Assembly (NCBI GenBank): GCA_002778195.1
Contig: PCDI01000005.1
Span: forward strand, 241,351-305,350
DNA from: Raffaelea ambrosiae
Lineage: Eukaryota; Ascomycota; Sordariomycetes; Ophiostomatales; Ophiostomataceae
Direction: 5' to 3'
Length of the DNA stretch: 64,000 nucleotides
This document shows positions 54,563 through 64,000 of this stretch, piece after piece. Each line of letters starts with the position of its first letter. Within the stretch, counting starts at the first letter, position 1. The notes below the pieces were generated by a model that was not told where the DNA came from, made no database searches, and saw only the letters and a program-made list of their open reading frames with translations. Position numbers and translations under genes: made by a program.

Positions 54563-56170
54563 TGGGGATGAAAAGAATGACTCGTCTGTATGTCTCTTTT
54601 ATAGCATCACGAACAATTCGTTGTATTATTATGGCCAGCCTACCCACCAGCCGGCATGGGACTCTGCATGTTACTCGCGTTGCCATGGCTGGCTTGTCAC
54701 TGGATTGTCTGCTCTCTTTGCTCATTGATCTACCAGGCGATCACTAACTATACACAAAGTAGTAGTATTCGCGACAGTGATCGCTGCCCTTTCTTGGCCT
54801 TGATAATGGGACGATCCGGCCCTACTCACAGACAAAGTCAGCTCTCCATTAGACCGGGGCGTACGGGCGTACGGGCGTACGTTGCGGGAACATTTCTGCA
54901 ACAGCAGTGTACCAGCCAATGCAGGACTGAACTTGATACAACGGGCGCAGCGAGTGCAGTTGGCCCAGACCCTGTATGCGACTTTATGCAGGGTTTTCTG
55001 ACAACGCAGATGAGGCCATGCCAGGCCTTCTTCAGGGCCAACAAACTGTCGTTACCAGAACTAACACGAGTACTGCTATTATACAAGAGTGCATGGTGCA
55101 ATGGTTGGTTTTCCGCAGTTTCAGCTTTGCCGGCTACGAGTACTACATAGTATGTACTATGTACTATGTACAGGCAGAGCTTAGCTGACTGCCGAACTAA
55201 TAACTACATAGTACAACCACGGGATTCTGCCCTAGTCGTAAGATAACTGAGGCTCCGTTGCACCATGTGCAAAAGCACCACTACAGCGTATATATTACTT
55301 GTACACGGTAAGATACATGCGGAGTAGTTACATAATGTACTATGAACATGGTAGCCCAGAGAGCGAATTTGTTTTCACTTGCTGGGAGGCATCGACGCGT
55401 CGGCCAGTAAAAGTTAAGGGGAGCGCGCTATCCTTCCCAAGGGGCACGACCAGACGCGTTGATTGGCTTGGCTAAGTCCTGCTTGAGCTCTGTGTGGCGA
55501 CCACTGCATGCACTAGTGGCCTGGACTTCTATGAGGGCGAATAGAATTGCGCCCTTGTCCACTGCATGACATGGAAGACGGGGCACCCTGCAGCTAAACG
55601 CTGGGAGGTCGCAGTGGGTCAACCCCCTTTCACACACAGGGCTTCTTTCATGGCTTGCCAGATGTCTGCCCTGTGGAAGTTTCGCCTGCCGGCTGACCAG
55701 AGCCATCCAGACCCCTCCTTTCCCAAGAAGACTCTCGATCCCGCATAGCATTCAAACACGGGATGCCTCAACGTGTTGCTCTCAGAGGTGACCAGATGCA
55801 TTTCAAATTATGGGCTGCATGGGGGCGTGCAGCATTCTGTCTCGGGCCGTATCATGTGGACTTAATGGACCAAGCCAGAGGTGCAAGAAGGGCGCGACTT
55901 CGTTGGACACGATAAGCCTGCCAGTGGGACAGTGTACAGTTGGCATCCGACCCGAAATCCAGGCCAGCTTACACAATAAAACTGGGACCCGTCCTCAACC
56001 TATTTCCCCATCTTCCCCCCTATCCTTCTCTTTCGTCTCCGTCTCCTCACCCGCTTCACACATTGCTCGTTCTCTTCTCGCGTACTTGAGCTCTAGGCAG
56101 CTTCTTTCTTCCCATTTCCCCGAAAGCAAAATAGACAATTGCCACGCTTGCCGTCATATCCAAGAACACG
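54563..56170. other. Intergenic region with motif cluster
   Basis: 1.6 kb between two plus-strand genes. It contains a cluster of TACATAGTA-type elements and a TACGAGTA (55135-55213), and a 9-bp repeat CGTACGGG- (about 54858-54886, three copies). Just before the next ATG is a pyrimidine-rich stretch (about 56000-56050). I see no gene. Confidence 0.65.
55135..55171. repeat. Inverted-repeat cluster of TACATAGTA / TACTATGTA
   Basis: Perfect 9-bp inverted arms at 55144-55152 and 55155-55163 are separated by 2 bp, followed by an overlapping third copy (55162-55170) and preceded by TACGAGTA (55135-55142). The arrangement could fold as a short hairpin or be a paired binding site. Confidence 0.8.
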
Positions 56171-57537
56171 ATGGCATCAGTTGCTCGCCAACCGTTCGCC
56201 CCCATTGATGGGGCCCGCCTTCAGAGCCTGACAAGCACCAAAAACAGACAGAATGGTAAGCTATCATCGTGGCCTCGCGGCACAGTGGAATCTTTTCCGG
56301 TACCTCGCCGGTGCCTCTCAGAAACGCCAGCCGTAGCCAATGCAAGCCTCGCCGAGCCCCTCTGCTGATCATTTCATCACCAGGCAACCTGCCAACCTTG
56401 TCAAAGAGGAAGGCCTTAGACTCGGTCGAGAGCGACAACAGCGAGAACATCGACCCTGTCCCTTTCTCCAAGCGCTCCAAAGGAAGCAGCGGCATCTTCT
56501 CTGCTTGCAAGAAGCCCTCTTTTGTTCTGCAACCAGCAATTCCTGCTCCGCGCCTTGACAAGGAGGCTGCTCCTGCAGTCCATTCGCGGACCATTCTCAA
56601 ACCACGGGCACCATCGATGAAGTCTGGGCGCAGCAGCCTTGCCTCGTCAGCTGCAGTTCTCAGTCGTGCCACTGCCGGGCGCGGCACCAAGCGGAGCGGC
56701 ATCCTGTCAAACCACCGACGCCGTCCCAGCTCTGCATTTTCCCGCATCGATCCTGCGGGCTCTAAACTTGCTCCCGCTGCCCCATTCTCTCTTGATGCTG
56801 CGCTGAAAGGGACACTTTCTGCATTCTCGTCGCCCCTGTCTTCGACAAGAACAGCTCTGGGCGACAATGAAATCAACTCGTCATGGATCTTCGATATACA
56901 CGAAGACAGCCCGGAACAGGAAATGACAAACCTGCTCCAACATAGCACTTGTGTGCTGGATATCAGCAGTGACGAGGAGTCCGAGCAGAAAGCGAGACGC
57001 GAGAAAGACGAGGGCAGAGACAAAGAAAACATCCCCCCTGCTAACGACATCAGCCAGACAAGCCGCGTCAGGTCTGAACCCACAGACGACATGCTCGTGG
57101 AGAAGTCTCGCAATCCTTTGTCACAACTGGATGTCGCTGATTTCTACGCTGCCGGCTGCGATGAGGCGACAGTGGTGATTGTTGCCTGCGACGACGCAGA
57201 AGAGACTGTTGCTCGACAGGTGGAGTTCGCCTTGCCAGAAACCACCCTAGCAATACCAGAGAACAACGAAAATGTGGTTGAGCAAGAACGCGCTGCCAAA
57301 GAAAGAACCGCTGAGGATGGCCAAGACGATGGCGAGGCCACGGTTGAGGAGTTGATGTCCAATCGGAACGAGCCTTGCGCAATGGCTGCCGTCCTGGAAC
57401 CTGTGGAGGGTACTGGCGAGAGTTTTGATTTATGGGAGAGCGGAAGCTCGAAAGACATCTCCTCGCCTCCTTCACCTGCAGGTGACGGTGCCCTGGAGGA
57501 TGCCATGGTTGGGGGCCAACAGTCGACTTCGTTGTAA
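56171..57537 (+). CDS. Conserved fungal protein with KEN box, function unknown
   Basis: Exons 56171-56255 and 56384-57537 join over a 128-bp intron (GTAAGC ... CACCAG) to 412 residues. The protein is polar and mostly disordered. Blocks that look constrained are NLPTLSKRKALDSVE, RTALGDNEIN, SSWIFDIHEDSPEQEMTNLLQHST, LDISSDEES, DKENIPP and NPLSQLDVADFYAAG. The KEN tripeptide at residues 242-244 (KENIPP) matches the KEN-box degron of APC/C substrates, and RTAL (184-187) is a minimal D-box. I recall the HEDSPEQEM/LDISSDEES pattern in other filamentous ascomycetes but no assigned function. A cell-cycle role is inferred from the degrons and from the thymidylate kinase gene immediately downstream (291 bp). 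Confidence 0.8.
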
Positions 57538-57828
57538 TATCTACCCGTGTGTTTTGGGGTTTTTCTTTTCTCTTTTTCTTCTCTATTTATCGGCCAGCTG
57601 TGTATTGCTGGGTTATAGGCGTTTGCATTTGGTGGTCAATTGGCGCATGGGAGCAGGATATGTTCGATGAGCACTTGCATTTGATTTAATAGTTGGTAGT
57701 TTGGTAGTTTGAATTGTACACGTGATTTTTACCTTGTACACGGGTTTTCGCCTCTTGAGACGCGGGGTTGTTCTGTACTGGAACTCGCCTACCAAATTTT
57801 AGTTTCGACACGCACCACACACGCTACA

Positions 57829-58702
57829 ATGTCTAATCTCGAGGACGCTCCGTCGGCCCCAGTGCGGGGGGCGCTGGTTGTGCTAGAAGGCCTGGATCGC
57901 AGCGGCAAGACGACGCAGGTGAAGTTGCTTCAAGAACGGTTTACGGCCTCTAGACGAAAGGTCCAGTTGTTCCGCTTCCCCGGTACGTGCAATGCTGTCC
58001 TTATTGCAATGCTAGAAGACTGACCAAGACCAAGACCGAACATCCCCGATTGGCAAAATGATAGACAGCTATCTCAAAAGCCAAGTAGACATGGATGACC
58101 ACGTCATACATCTCTTGTTCTCGGCAAACCGCTGGGAGGCCGCGTGCGTAGACACCAGCCAGAGTGCTCGATATGGCTGTTGTATGTCCAGCGCTAACAC
58201 GTCTCGCAGAAAATCGATCACGGCTCTTATAGAATCCGGAACTACCGTTCTGTGTGACCGCTACTATTACAGCGGCATGGTGTATTCGAGTGCTAAGAGG
58301 AATCCTAGTTTGTCTCTTCCATGGGCGCGCGCTCCTGAAGTTGGCCTGCCAAGGCCCGACTTGGTTGTTTTCCTCGATCTTGAAGAGCAACAGGCCAAGG
58401 CACGTGGCGGGTGGGGAGACGAGGTTTATGAGAAAGCGGAAATGCAACGAAGGGTCCGAGATCTTTTTTGGGGATTGAGTTTTGGCCGCATAGACACCAA
58501 AAGCACATCAACCGTAGGAGAAGAACAGGCCCATGAGTTAGGTGGAGAGCTGAGACTTCGTCAGGAGGAAGAGGACTTATATGTGGTTGACGCCTCGCCG
58601 TCTATTGGCGAAGTGACGGAGGCTATTTGGAAAGTTGTAGAGGAGAGGGTCAAGGCAGTTGAGAGAGGAGAGATTGGCAAGACCGTGAGGCGCGTGTCGT
58701 AG
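57829..58702 (+). CDS. CDC8: Thymidylate (dTMP) kinase
   Basis: Three exons, 57829-57982, 58035-58143 and 58210-58702, with introns of 52 bp (donor GTACGT, acceptor CCAAG) and 66 bp (donor GTGCGT, acceptor CTCGCAG), encode 251 residues. It phosphorylates dTMP to dTDP, needed for DNA synthesis. Motifs: P-loop GLDRSGKT (residues 21-28); FRFP-DRTSPIGKMIDSYL across the first splice; HLLFSANRWEAA across the second; and CDRYYYSGMVYSSAK (the DRY/H-type nucleotide-binding block). The LID region follows in LDLEEQQAKARGGWGDEVYE. The C-terminus is somewhat longer than the 210-220 residues usual for the family. The small first intron is at the low end for these fungi. Confidence 0.95.
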
Positions 58703-59332
58703 CCAGATAATTGGCGTCCCCCTTCTACAGTAGGCGCAATGCACAAATTTCTGTCGCGTAACCTTCTTGGTCCTCAAATGCTCTGCCGCGTTTCTACAGT
58801 GGGCTGCCTGCGCTATCTCTCCTTTCAGATTGCACGGAATTCTCCTTGAAGGACTTGGCGAGAAGCTCTCTAGGTTGAGACCAGCCTGCGTATTGGTTTG
58901 CACAGCCCAAGTGCTTCTCAGATACCAAAAGCCCTCCTCTTTTAATTCTTTTTTCTTTTTTCTTCCTTTAATTTGTTTTCAACAAATCAATCATTAGACA
59001 AACATTTCGTAGATTAAAAATTCAAACAGCACCATGGTTGTCATCGTGCATGCCCATGCGCACTTGAAGACGGATCGATCTTTACCTCGTGGTTCAGATT
59101 TTGTATTTGTGTTACCCATGCCGTGTTTACAGTCTCCTACGGGTACTACTAATAGTATGCATGCCTAGCCCCTGTTGGTTCTTATCTTATCGACAGATCA
59201 GATCCACTTATTTCTTTCCGCTAGCCAGGCATCTGTCGCCTCATTACTCAGTAACATCATCGCTCACGGGCCGTTCTCCATCGCCAAACACCACTCGAAT
59301 TCTTGGACACTGCCTGAAGCTTCTATCAACAT
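58703..59332. other. Intergenic region
   Basis: 630 bp between CDC8 and TAF11. It has T-rich tracts near 58938-58980 and no gene. Confidence 0.6.
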
Positions 59333-60396
59333 ATGGCGAACAACAAGCGCATGGCAGGGGAGTCGTCCTCATCACCCGCGTTGAAGCGGCGCAAGGCGTC
59401 CACGATGTCTGCCGCGTCGATCGCTTCCGCACACCCTTTACGTCAAACTTCGTTTCCTCCCGAGGACGCAGCAACGCCTCTGACGGCCCGATCACCTTCC
59501 ATGGACATCGAAAACACGAGTTTTGTTAGCGGTGGACTAAGTGCGGCGGCTGCGCCGACAAAAAAGCGACGTGGAAGGAAACCGAAGTCGGACAAAATGC
59601 GAGAACAAACCCCGAGTGTCGTGAACGGCAGGACAGCTCCTGGAGGCAGCAGTACCAGTGGCCCCAAGAGTGGAACCGGGGTCGCGAATGATGCAGCAGC
59701 AGAAGAGGACGATGGCGATGGTGACATGCCTGATTCCGGAGCAGCGGCGGCGAAGAGGACAGACGAAGAACGGAAGGAAGAGAAGAGACTGAGGGCAGCC
59801 TTGGTTGCCTGCATGGATGCAGACCAATACGAGAGAATTTCGGCTTGGAGAGCAGCAAAGCTTCCTGATGCGGTCATTCGTCGGGTGCGTATTTTATCCA
59901 CTCATCTGTTCTGCCAATGTTGAAATTCAGTCTCTGACCTTTTTGCGCACCTCAGCTTGTCAACGCGACTGTTTCCCAGTCCGTCCCATCATCAGTTGTC
60001 ACCGCTGTCCGGTCCGTAACGAAGTATTTCTTGACAGATCTCATCACGAATGCGCAGAAGGTCCAAGACGAGTGGATTGCCACAAACAACGAGACACAGG
60101 CGGACAAAGACTGGCCGGGTATGGTTCTTTCGCGCGGCGAGCCTCACGTCAAAGAGTTGTATGAGAAGCAGTCCAAGCTTGCCATACCAGACTGGGAGCC
60201 AGACACGGAAGACCTTATACTACGCGAACCACCAAAGGGGCCTTTGCGGCCAGATCATCTACGTGAGGCATGGCGGCGGTACAAGGTTTCAGCCCAGGGC
60301 AAGACAGCCGGTGGGATGGACCTTTGGCATTTGCAGCAGCACAGCGGCGTGGAGCGATTCCCAGCACGGACAGGAGGAAGACGAGTGTTCAGGTAA
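59333..60396 (+). CDS. TAF11: TFIID subunit TAF11
   Basis: Exons 59333-59884 and 59956-60396 join over a 71-bp intron (GTGCGT ... CTCAG) to 330 residues. The C-terminal half contains the TAFII28 histone fold, from about EEKRLRAALVACMDADQYERI through AWRAAKLPDAVIRR-LVNATVSQSVPSSVVTAV to KYFLTDLITNAQKVQDEW; the splice site falls inside it. TAF11 pairs with TAF13 in TFIID. The first 150 residues are Ser/Ala/Asp-rich with a KKRRGRKPK basic patch (AT-hook or nuclear-signal-like). After the fold come GPLRPDHLREAWRRYK and a short basic end, typical of fungal TAF11. The start ATG at 59333 leads directly to the conserved layout MANNKRMAGESSSSPALKRRK. Confidence 0.93.
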
Positions 60397-62103
60397 AGAG
60401 TTACGGCGAAAGCAACGAAGGCGGCGCCCATACCATACCCACGTGATCTTATACCCCCCATCGTATCGGTCCGCCTTTACGAATATGGCGTTGCTGAGTG
60501 GTGCTAGTTGCTACCACGGTGCTTTTGAAACCGGCGCTTATTTTGTGTTAATTGAGGACGCTCTCTGGCATATATGAGGTATGATGGCGGAGTCTTGTAA
60601 TGTCGGTTTATTTAGCTAGCAGTGTAGGGCAACACACTGGCGTCACACCATCCGTTCCATTTTGAAGTCCTAAATCGTCTTGGGCCAGCCAGCTGGTCGT
60701 CAAAGAACAAGCGTATGCAGCCTGGAACCGAAAGGCTCGGCGCCTGATCTGATTTGTCCGGGATGCCGCTAGCCTGCATCGGTGGAAGCGATGAACCAGA
60801 GCGGTCCAGCTCAAACAATTCAGGTTTCGTCTTTTGCGAAGCCGCACACCCAAATGAGACGAAATTCAACATTCCTATTCTACAGGTACAGCCCAACTCC
60901 CACTATTTGGCTTGTGGCTGTGATGCAAAGATACGTCTTCGTCACGGCTGGGCCTTTCAATGCACCGTTGCCTACCAGCACACCTCTGACTTGCTGGACG
61001 CCTCCCTCAGCCTTTCCGGTGATCTTGGGCAGCGACAGTGGGATCGAAACTTTCCCGGAGCCACCCGCGAACACGACAAGCAAAGACACGCCGACTTCTG
61101 GCATAAAGACGAGCTTTAGGCCTCGGAATTTTAGGAATGACACCTTTGGCCAACCGCCACGTCAACATCCTAGGAATCATGTACTGTCTGGAAGCATGAG
61201 GCAGTAGCCGACTTTGCTGTTGCCCATGGCCATAGCAAGTTTTTGCCAGCTGCCAGGGTGCATGGATGCTGCCGTGTCAGCACCTTCGTACCCGGACAAT
61301 GAACGGCAGCGTCTCTTCCCGTCGTGCTACACTCTTGCCACTGCACAGTCACGCAATCTTCAAAGCCATGTGCTTGGGCTCGTTGGATTGGGAAACATCA
61401 GCCAAGACATCGCTGCCAAGCACTGCGCAGCCGCCCGTTAACCCTGGGGTTGGTGGTGAGAGAAACTGGAGTTTTCTTTTTGAAAATAGCCCTGCCCACT
61501 CTGATGCAAAAATTTCTTGTGCTGCTCTAGAACCCACAGGTCTCAAGCTTTGTCTTCTCAAACAAATAATGAAAGAACAGAATTTGATTTCTAGTGGGGT
61601 ACAAGGCGGGACAGTGTGCCTCTTGGCTTTCCTGTCGTATCACATACGAACATAGGCTGGGGTGTTGATCATACGCGAACGGGACTGGGCAGTGAAGAAA
61701 AAAGTGAAGCTCACGGCATTCCAATGAACCTGCCACTGATATCCCAACAATCATGTCGCCAAGCCTTTTGTTGTTCCATACCTGTCCCGTGAATTTCTTG
61801 ATCGGTAAGATGAGCGTATGATTTCCCTCACAGGTCGATCACGAAAACCATAATCTGTCAATTAGTGGCAACTTAATTTCTCTTCGTCTCAAGCTCCGAG
61901 CCTACTCTGGTATGTCATATTAAGAGCCGACTGGAGTTGGGATGGGTAAAAAAATGTATAAATAACCGTCCCCATGCCGCCACGCAGCCATGATACTACT
62001 CATCTTTCGAGGCTCACAGCTCACAAGCCAACACAAAATCAAAAGTCACTAGAAGCCCCTTCACAGTTTTTACTTCTTTATTATTGCACAAACAATACCC
62101 AAG
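60397..62103. other. Intergenic region, possible unrecognised relics
   Basis: 1.7 kb without a gene I can support. Two overlapping open stretches near 60780-61200, one per strand, look somewhat protein-like (the minus one includes LVFMPEVGVSLLVVFAGGSG) but have no sensible start, splice or family. They may be remnants. Confidence 0.4.
61957..61965 (+). promoter_or_regulatory. TATA box of the small secreted protein gene
   Basis: TATAAATAA lies about 140 bp before the ATG at 62104, in a good position for a TATA element of a strongly regulated secreted-protein gene. Confidence 0.55.
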
Positions 62104-62469
62104 ATGCAAATTTCTATTGCTTTGATTGCCCTCTTTTCAGCGGGCACAAGCCTTGCTGCCGTTGTCAACATCCGGGCCGCAGCGGACTTTGGCACCTGTA
62201 CACCTACCATGGACTTTCAACTCGGCCGGCCGGGGAGGAAGGCTGACGAAGGCACCTTCTTGCCAACTGATCCCGTGGTCGCCGAGGGCCAACAAGATGC
62301 TCTGAACCCGAACATTATTACAAACCGGATCTGCGATCAGCTCACGAACGTCTGCGACGCCAACCAAGCCGCCAAGGACTTGTGTGACCAGGCGCAAGCG
62401 ACAGTTCAGTCACTAGGCACGAAGGACGCAACCACGGCTGATGCTTTTAACTCTGCTCTCGGGTTTTAG
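62104..62469 (+). CDS. Small secreted protein, conserved in filamentous fungi
   Basis: A single exon of 121 residues. The signal peptide (MQISIALIALFSAGTSLAA) has a hydrophobic core and small residues at the cut site. The mature part has four Cys (FGTCTPT, NRICDQLTNVCDANQ, LCDQAQ) and the constrained blocks NPNIITNRICDQLTNVC and GTKDATTADAFNSALGF. I recall short secreted fungal proteins with this ending and without known function. It could be a wall-associated or effector-like protein; size and Cys content allow either. A TATA box lies about 140 bp upstream. Confidence 0.88.
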   Translation: MQISIALIALFSAGTSLAAVVNIRAAADFGTCTPTMDFQLGRPGRKADEGTFLPTDPVVAEGQQDALNPNIITNRICDQLTNVCDANQAAKDLCDQAQATVQSLGTKDATTADAFNSALGF

Positions 62470-62930
62470 AAGCATCGTGCAAAAACGCGGCAAGACAATA
62501 GAGTTATGGGTACAGGCAATGGTTTTGGCACACAATAGCACAGGCTGTTCGAACGAGCCAGCGCTTACAAATTTTCAGCACCCACTATTGTTGTACCATA
62601 TTTGACATGCATTTATCTGTGAGATATGGTTGGATCAGCTGAAGGCGACTTTTAGAAAGTCGAAAACAGAAAGTAGGGAATCAAACGAAACAAGACAACT
62701 TTTTTTTCAATAAAAAGAAGAAACCGCACGATAAATGGCAAGACGTGGGAGGGCGAGAAACCCAGCCATTCAAATTGTAGAAGAAAGGTAATACTACACC
62801 ACATGCTATCTACCACAGTATGGTGGCAATCATAAAATGGCCACAGAACAGCTGGTGAAGGAAAGCCCCAAGTGGAATACCCCGGTAAATTATGGCGATG
62901 CTGAGTCACTAACCCCCCCCAATGTAAGTT
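62470..62930. other. Convergent intergenic region
   Basis: 460 bp between two stop codons, AT-rich; nothing recognisable. Confidence 0.6.
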
Positions 62931-64000
62931 TCACATACGAACCCTGAATAGATACCGGAGTCGGACCTGAGACACATCGTAAACAATATACTCGTTGTAA
63001 TAAAGAGAGGCACCGGGGACATTTGTCGGCCCCGGGACGTGAGATACGTCCGGCTTAGATAGGTTAGCATTGCTTGCTTCTTGGACATTGAGATAAGAGA
63101 AACAGTCGACTTACAACTTTCACACCCGAGAGATCTTTGTGGATGCAGCCTGCATCTTTCCAGGTTGAAGGGCCAGTATTACCCTGTCCCCACGTGGAGA
63201 ACATGCCCTTAGCCTTGGCATCGTCCCCTGCTGTATAAGACGCTGTCACAAGAGTCTGGATAGGCGAACCAAGCTCTGCTTCACAGAGTAGAAGCAATGC
63301 CGTACGTCCAGAACTGTGTGCACAGCAGTAGTTTGCAGATTTGGAAGACATATCGGCAAGATATATGCCCTTTCCAAACATGTAGCCGGACACTGGAGCT
63401 TCAGGGGGAGCAATGCGTAGGCCCTGGTTCAAAATGCCACCGAAATTGGTGACCCGCGAGCCATGCCACAGCAGGCGGGTATCCTTTTGAGGAGCAGGAA
63501 TGGGGCAGTTGCGGAGTCTGTCGCGCTCGCCATCACGCTCAATGCGGAAGACGTCTTCGATTGTGTAGTTGACATGGTGCGTCGCGCCACGCGATGCAAC
63601 GAGGTAATTCGCCAACTCCTTGAACTCTGCGCTGTCCTTATCGAGCGGCGTCATTTCTCTCAGACCGAGTCCGCTGTACTGCTTGTCGGCTGGGTGAACC
63701 GGATCTTCAGACTTGGATCGGCCGGCGTGCATGAGCAACTCCCCGTCCTTCATATCGCTGAGGCTTTCAAGAAGCTCTACTTCTTTTTTGAGGAGCGCAT
63801 AGTCCCGAATGATGGGTGGTCTGTTCCGGCCAAAAGCATGAGGGATCAGTGAGTAGTAGAGGTTTGACAAATCCTCAATGGCGCTGGGAGCGTCAGTGCT
63901 GTAAACGCTCTGGGCTAAACTTGGGTCGTCAAACAGGGCCGACAGATCCTTCAGTGCTTGAAATCCTCGACTGATGGTTGTCTTGCTGAGTTTCCCCAAG
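62931..64000 (-). CDS. Poly(ADP-ribose) polymerase, C-terminal part (5' end outside window)
   Basis: Exon 63115 to the right edge joins over a 61-bp intron (donor GTAAGT, acceptor TATCTAAG) to a last exon 63053-62931, making GVKV-PDVSHVPGPTNVPGA. The visible part covers the PARP regulatory helical domain (LGKLSKTTISRGFQALKDLSALF ...) and the catalytic domain. The H-Y-E triad is intact: His in LLWHGSR, Tyr in GKGIYLAD, and Glu in LYYNEYIVYD encoded by the last exon. An active transferase using NAD+ is therefore expected, with a role in DNA-damage response and genome maintenance (compare prpA of Aspergillus, npo of Neurospora). The N-terminal BRCT/WGR parts would lie to the right of position 64000. 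Confidence 0.95.

Noticed and set aside
1..64000. CRISPR array, 5S/tRNA genes, transposase or reverse transcriptase
   Set aside because: No spaced identical repeats of CRISPR type, no sequence matching fungal 5S or a foldable tRNA, and no transposon protein motifs were seen on either strand.

Overview
The window is a piece of nuclear genome from a filamentous ascomycete (Pezizomycotina, most likely a Sordariomycete). The evidence is short GT-AG introns (about 50-170 bp, some with a clear CTAAC-type branch site), Zn2Cys6 regulators, DUF4246 and GT61 proteins, and housekeeping genes spaced by AT-richer intergenic DNA. I cannot name the genus. There are four N bases and several long homopolymers, so this is draft-quality assembly.

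Layout, left to right. 0-10 kb: the end of a Gly/Ser/Asp repeat protein, a DENN/LCHN-type (DUF2347/DUF4484) gene, an Slc1-like lysophosphatidate acyltransferase, and a Thr-rich repeat cell-surface protein with a GPI-type tail. 9.2-17.5 kb is a gene-poor divergent region full of microsatellites and a dispersed short motif. 17.5-23 kb: phosphoinositide phospholipase C and the INO80 subunit Arp8, convergent. 23.3-26.7 kb is a small gene graveyard: an NmrA-like pseudogene with at least four frameshifts and a metallo-beta-lactamase-fold pseudogene that still carries its HxHxDH motif. 26.7-34.2 kb: a GT61 glycosyltransferase, a DUF4246 protein and Opi1, all on the minus strand. 36.5-46 kb: AP-1 mu adaptin, S-adenosylmethionine decarboxylase with a candidate spliced 83-codon upstream ORF, the Fe-S scaffold NTPase Cfd1, and a conserved fungal protein of unknown function. 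46-53.2 kb: a regulator with two complete Zn2Cys6 clusters, a multi-pass membrane protein, an F-box protein and Lcl2. 53.4-64 kb: mitochondrial ribosomal protein bL27m, a KEN-box protein of unknown function, thymidylate kinase, TAF11, a small secreted protein and, cut by the right edge, a PARP.

Most genes are unrelated housekeeping functions rather than an operon-like system. Loose themes are phospholipid metabolism and signalling (Slc1, Plc1, Opi1) and the secretory pathway or cell surface (AP-1 mu, GT61, Lcl2, the GPI-type protein). The KEN-box protein lies directly upstream of S-phase thymidylate kinase.

The most interesting signals are the upstream ORF of the SAM decarboxylase gene, a 9-mer (TACATAGTA or its reverse complement) that I counted 12 times, always outside genes, where chance predicts about 0.5, the double zinc-cluster regulator, and the two pseudogenes. 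Exon boundaries were set by hand from splice consensus, frame continuity and family knowledge. I ran no searches.
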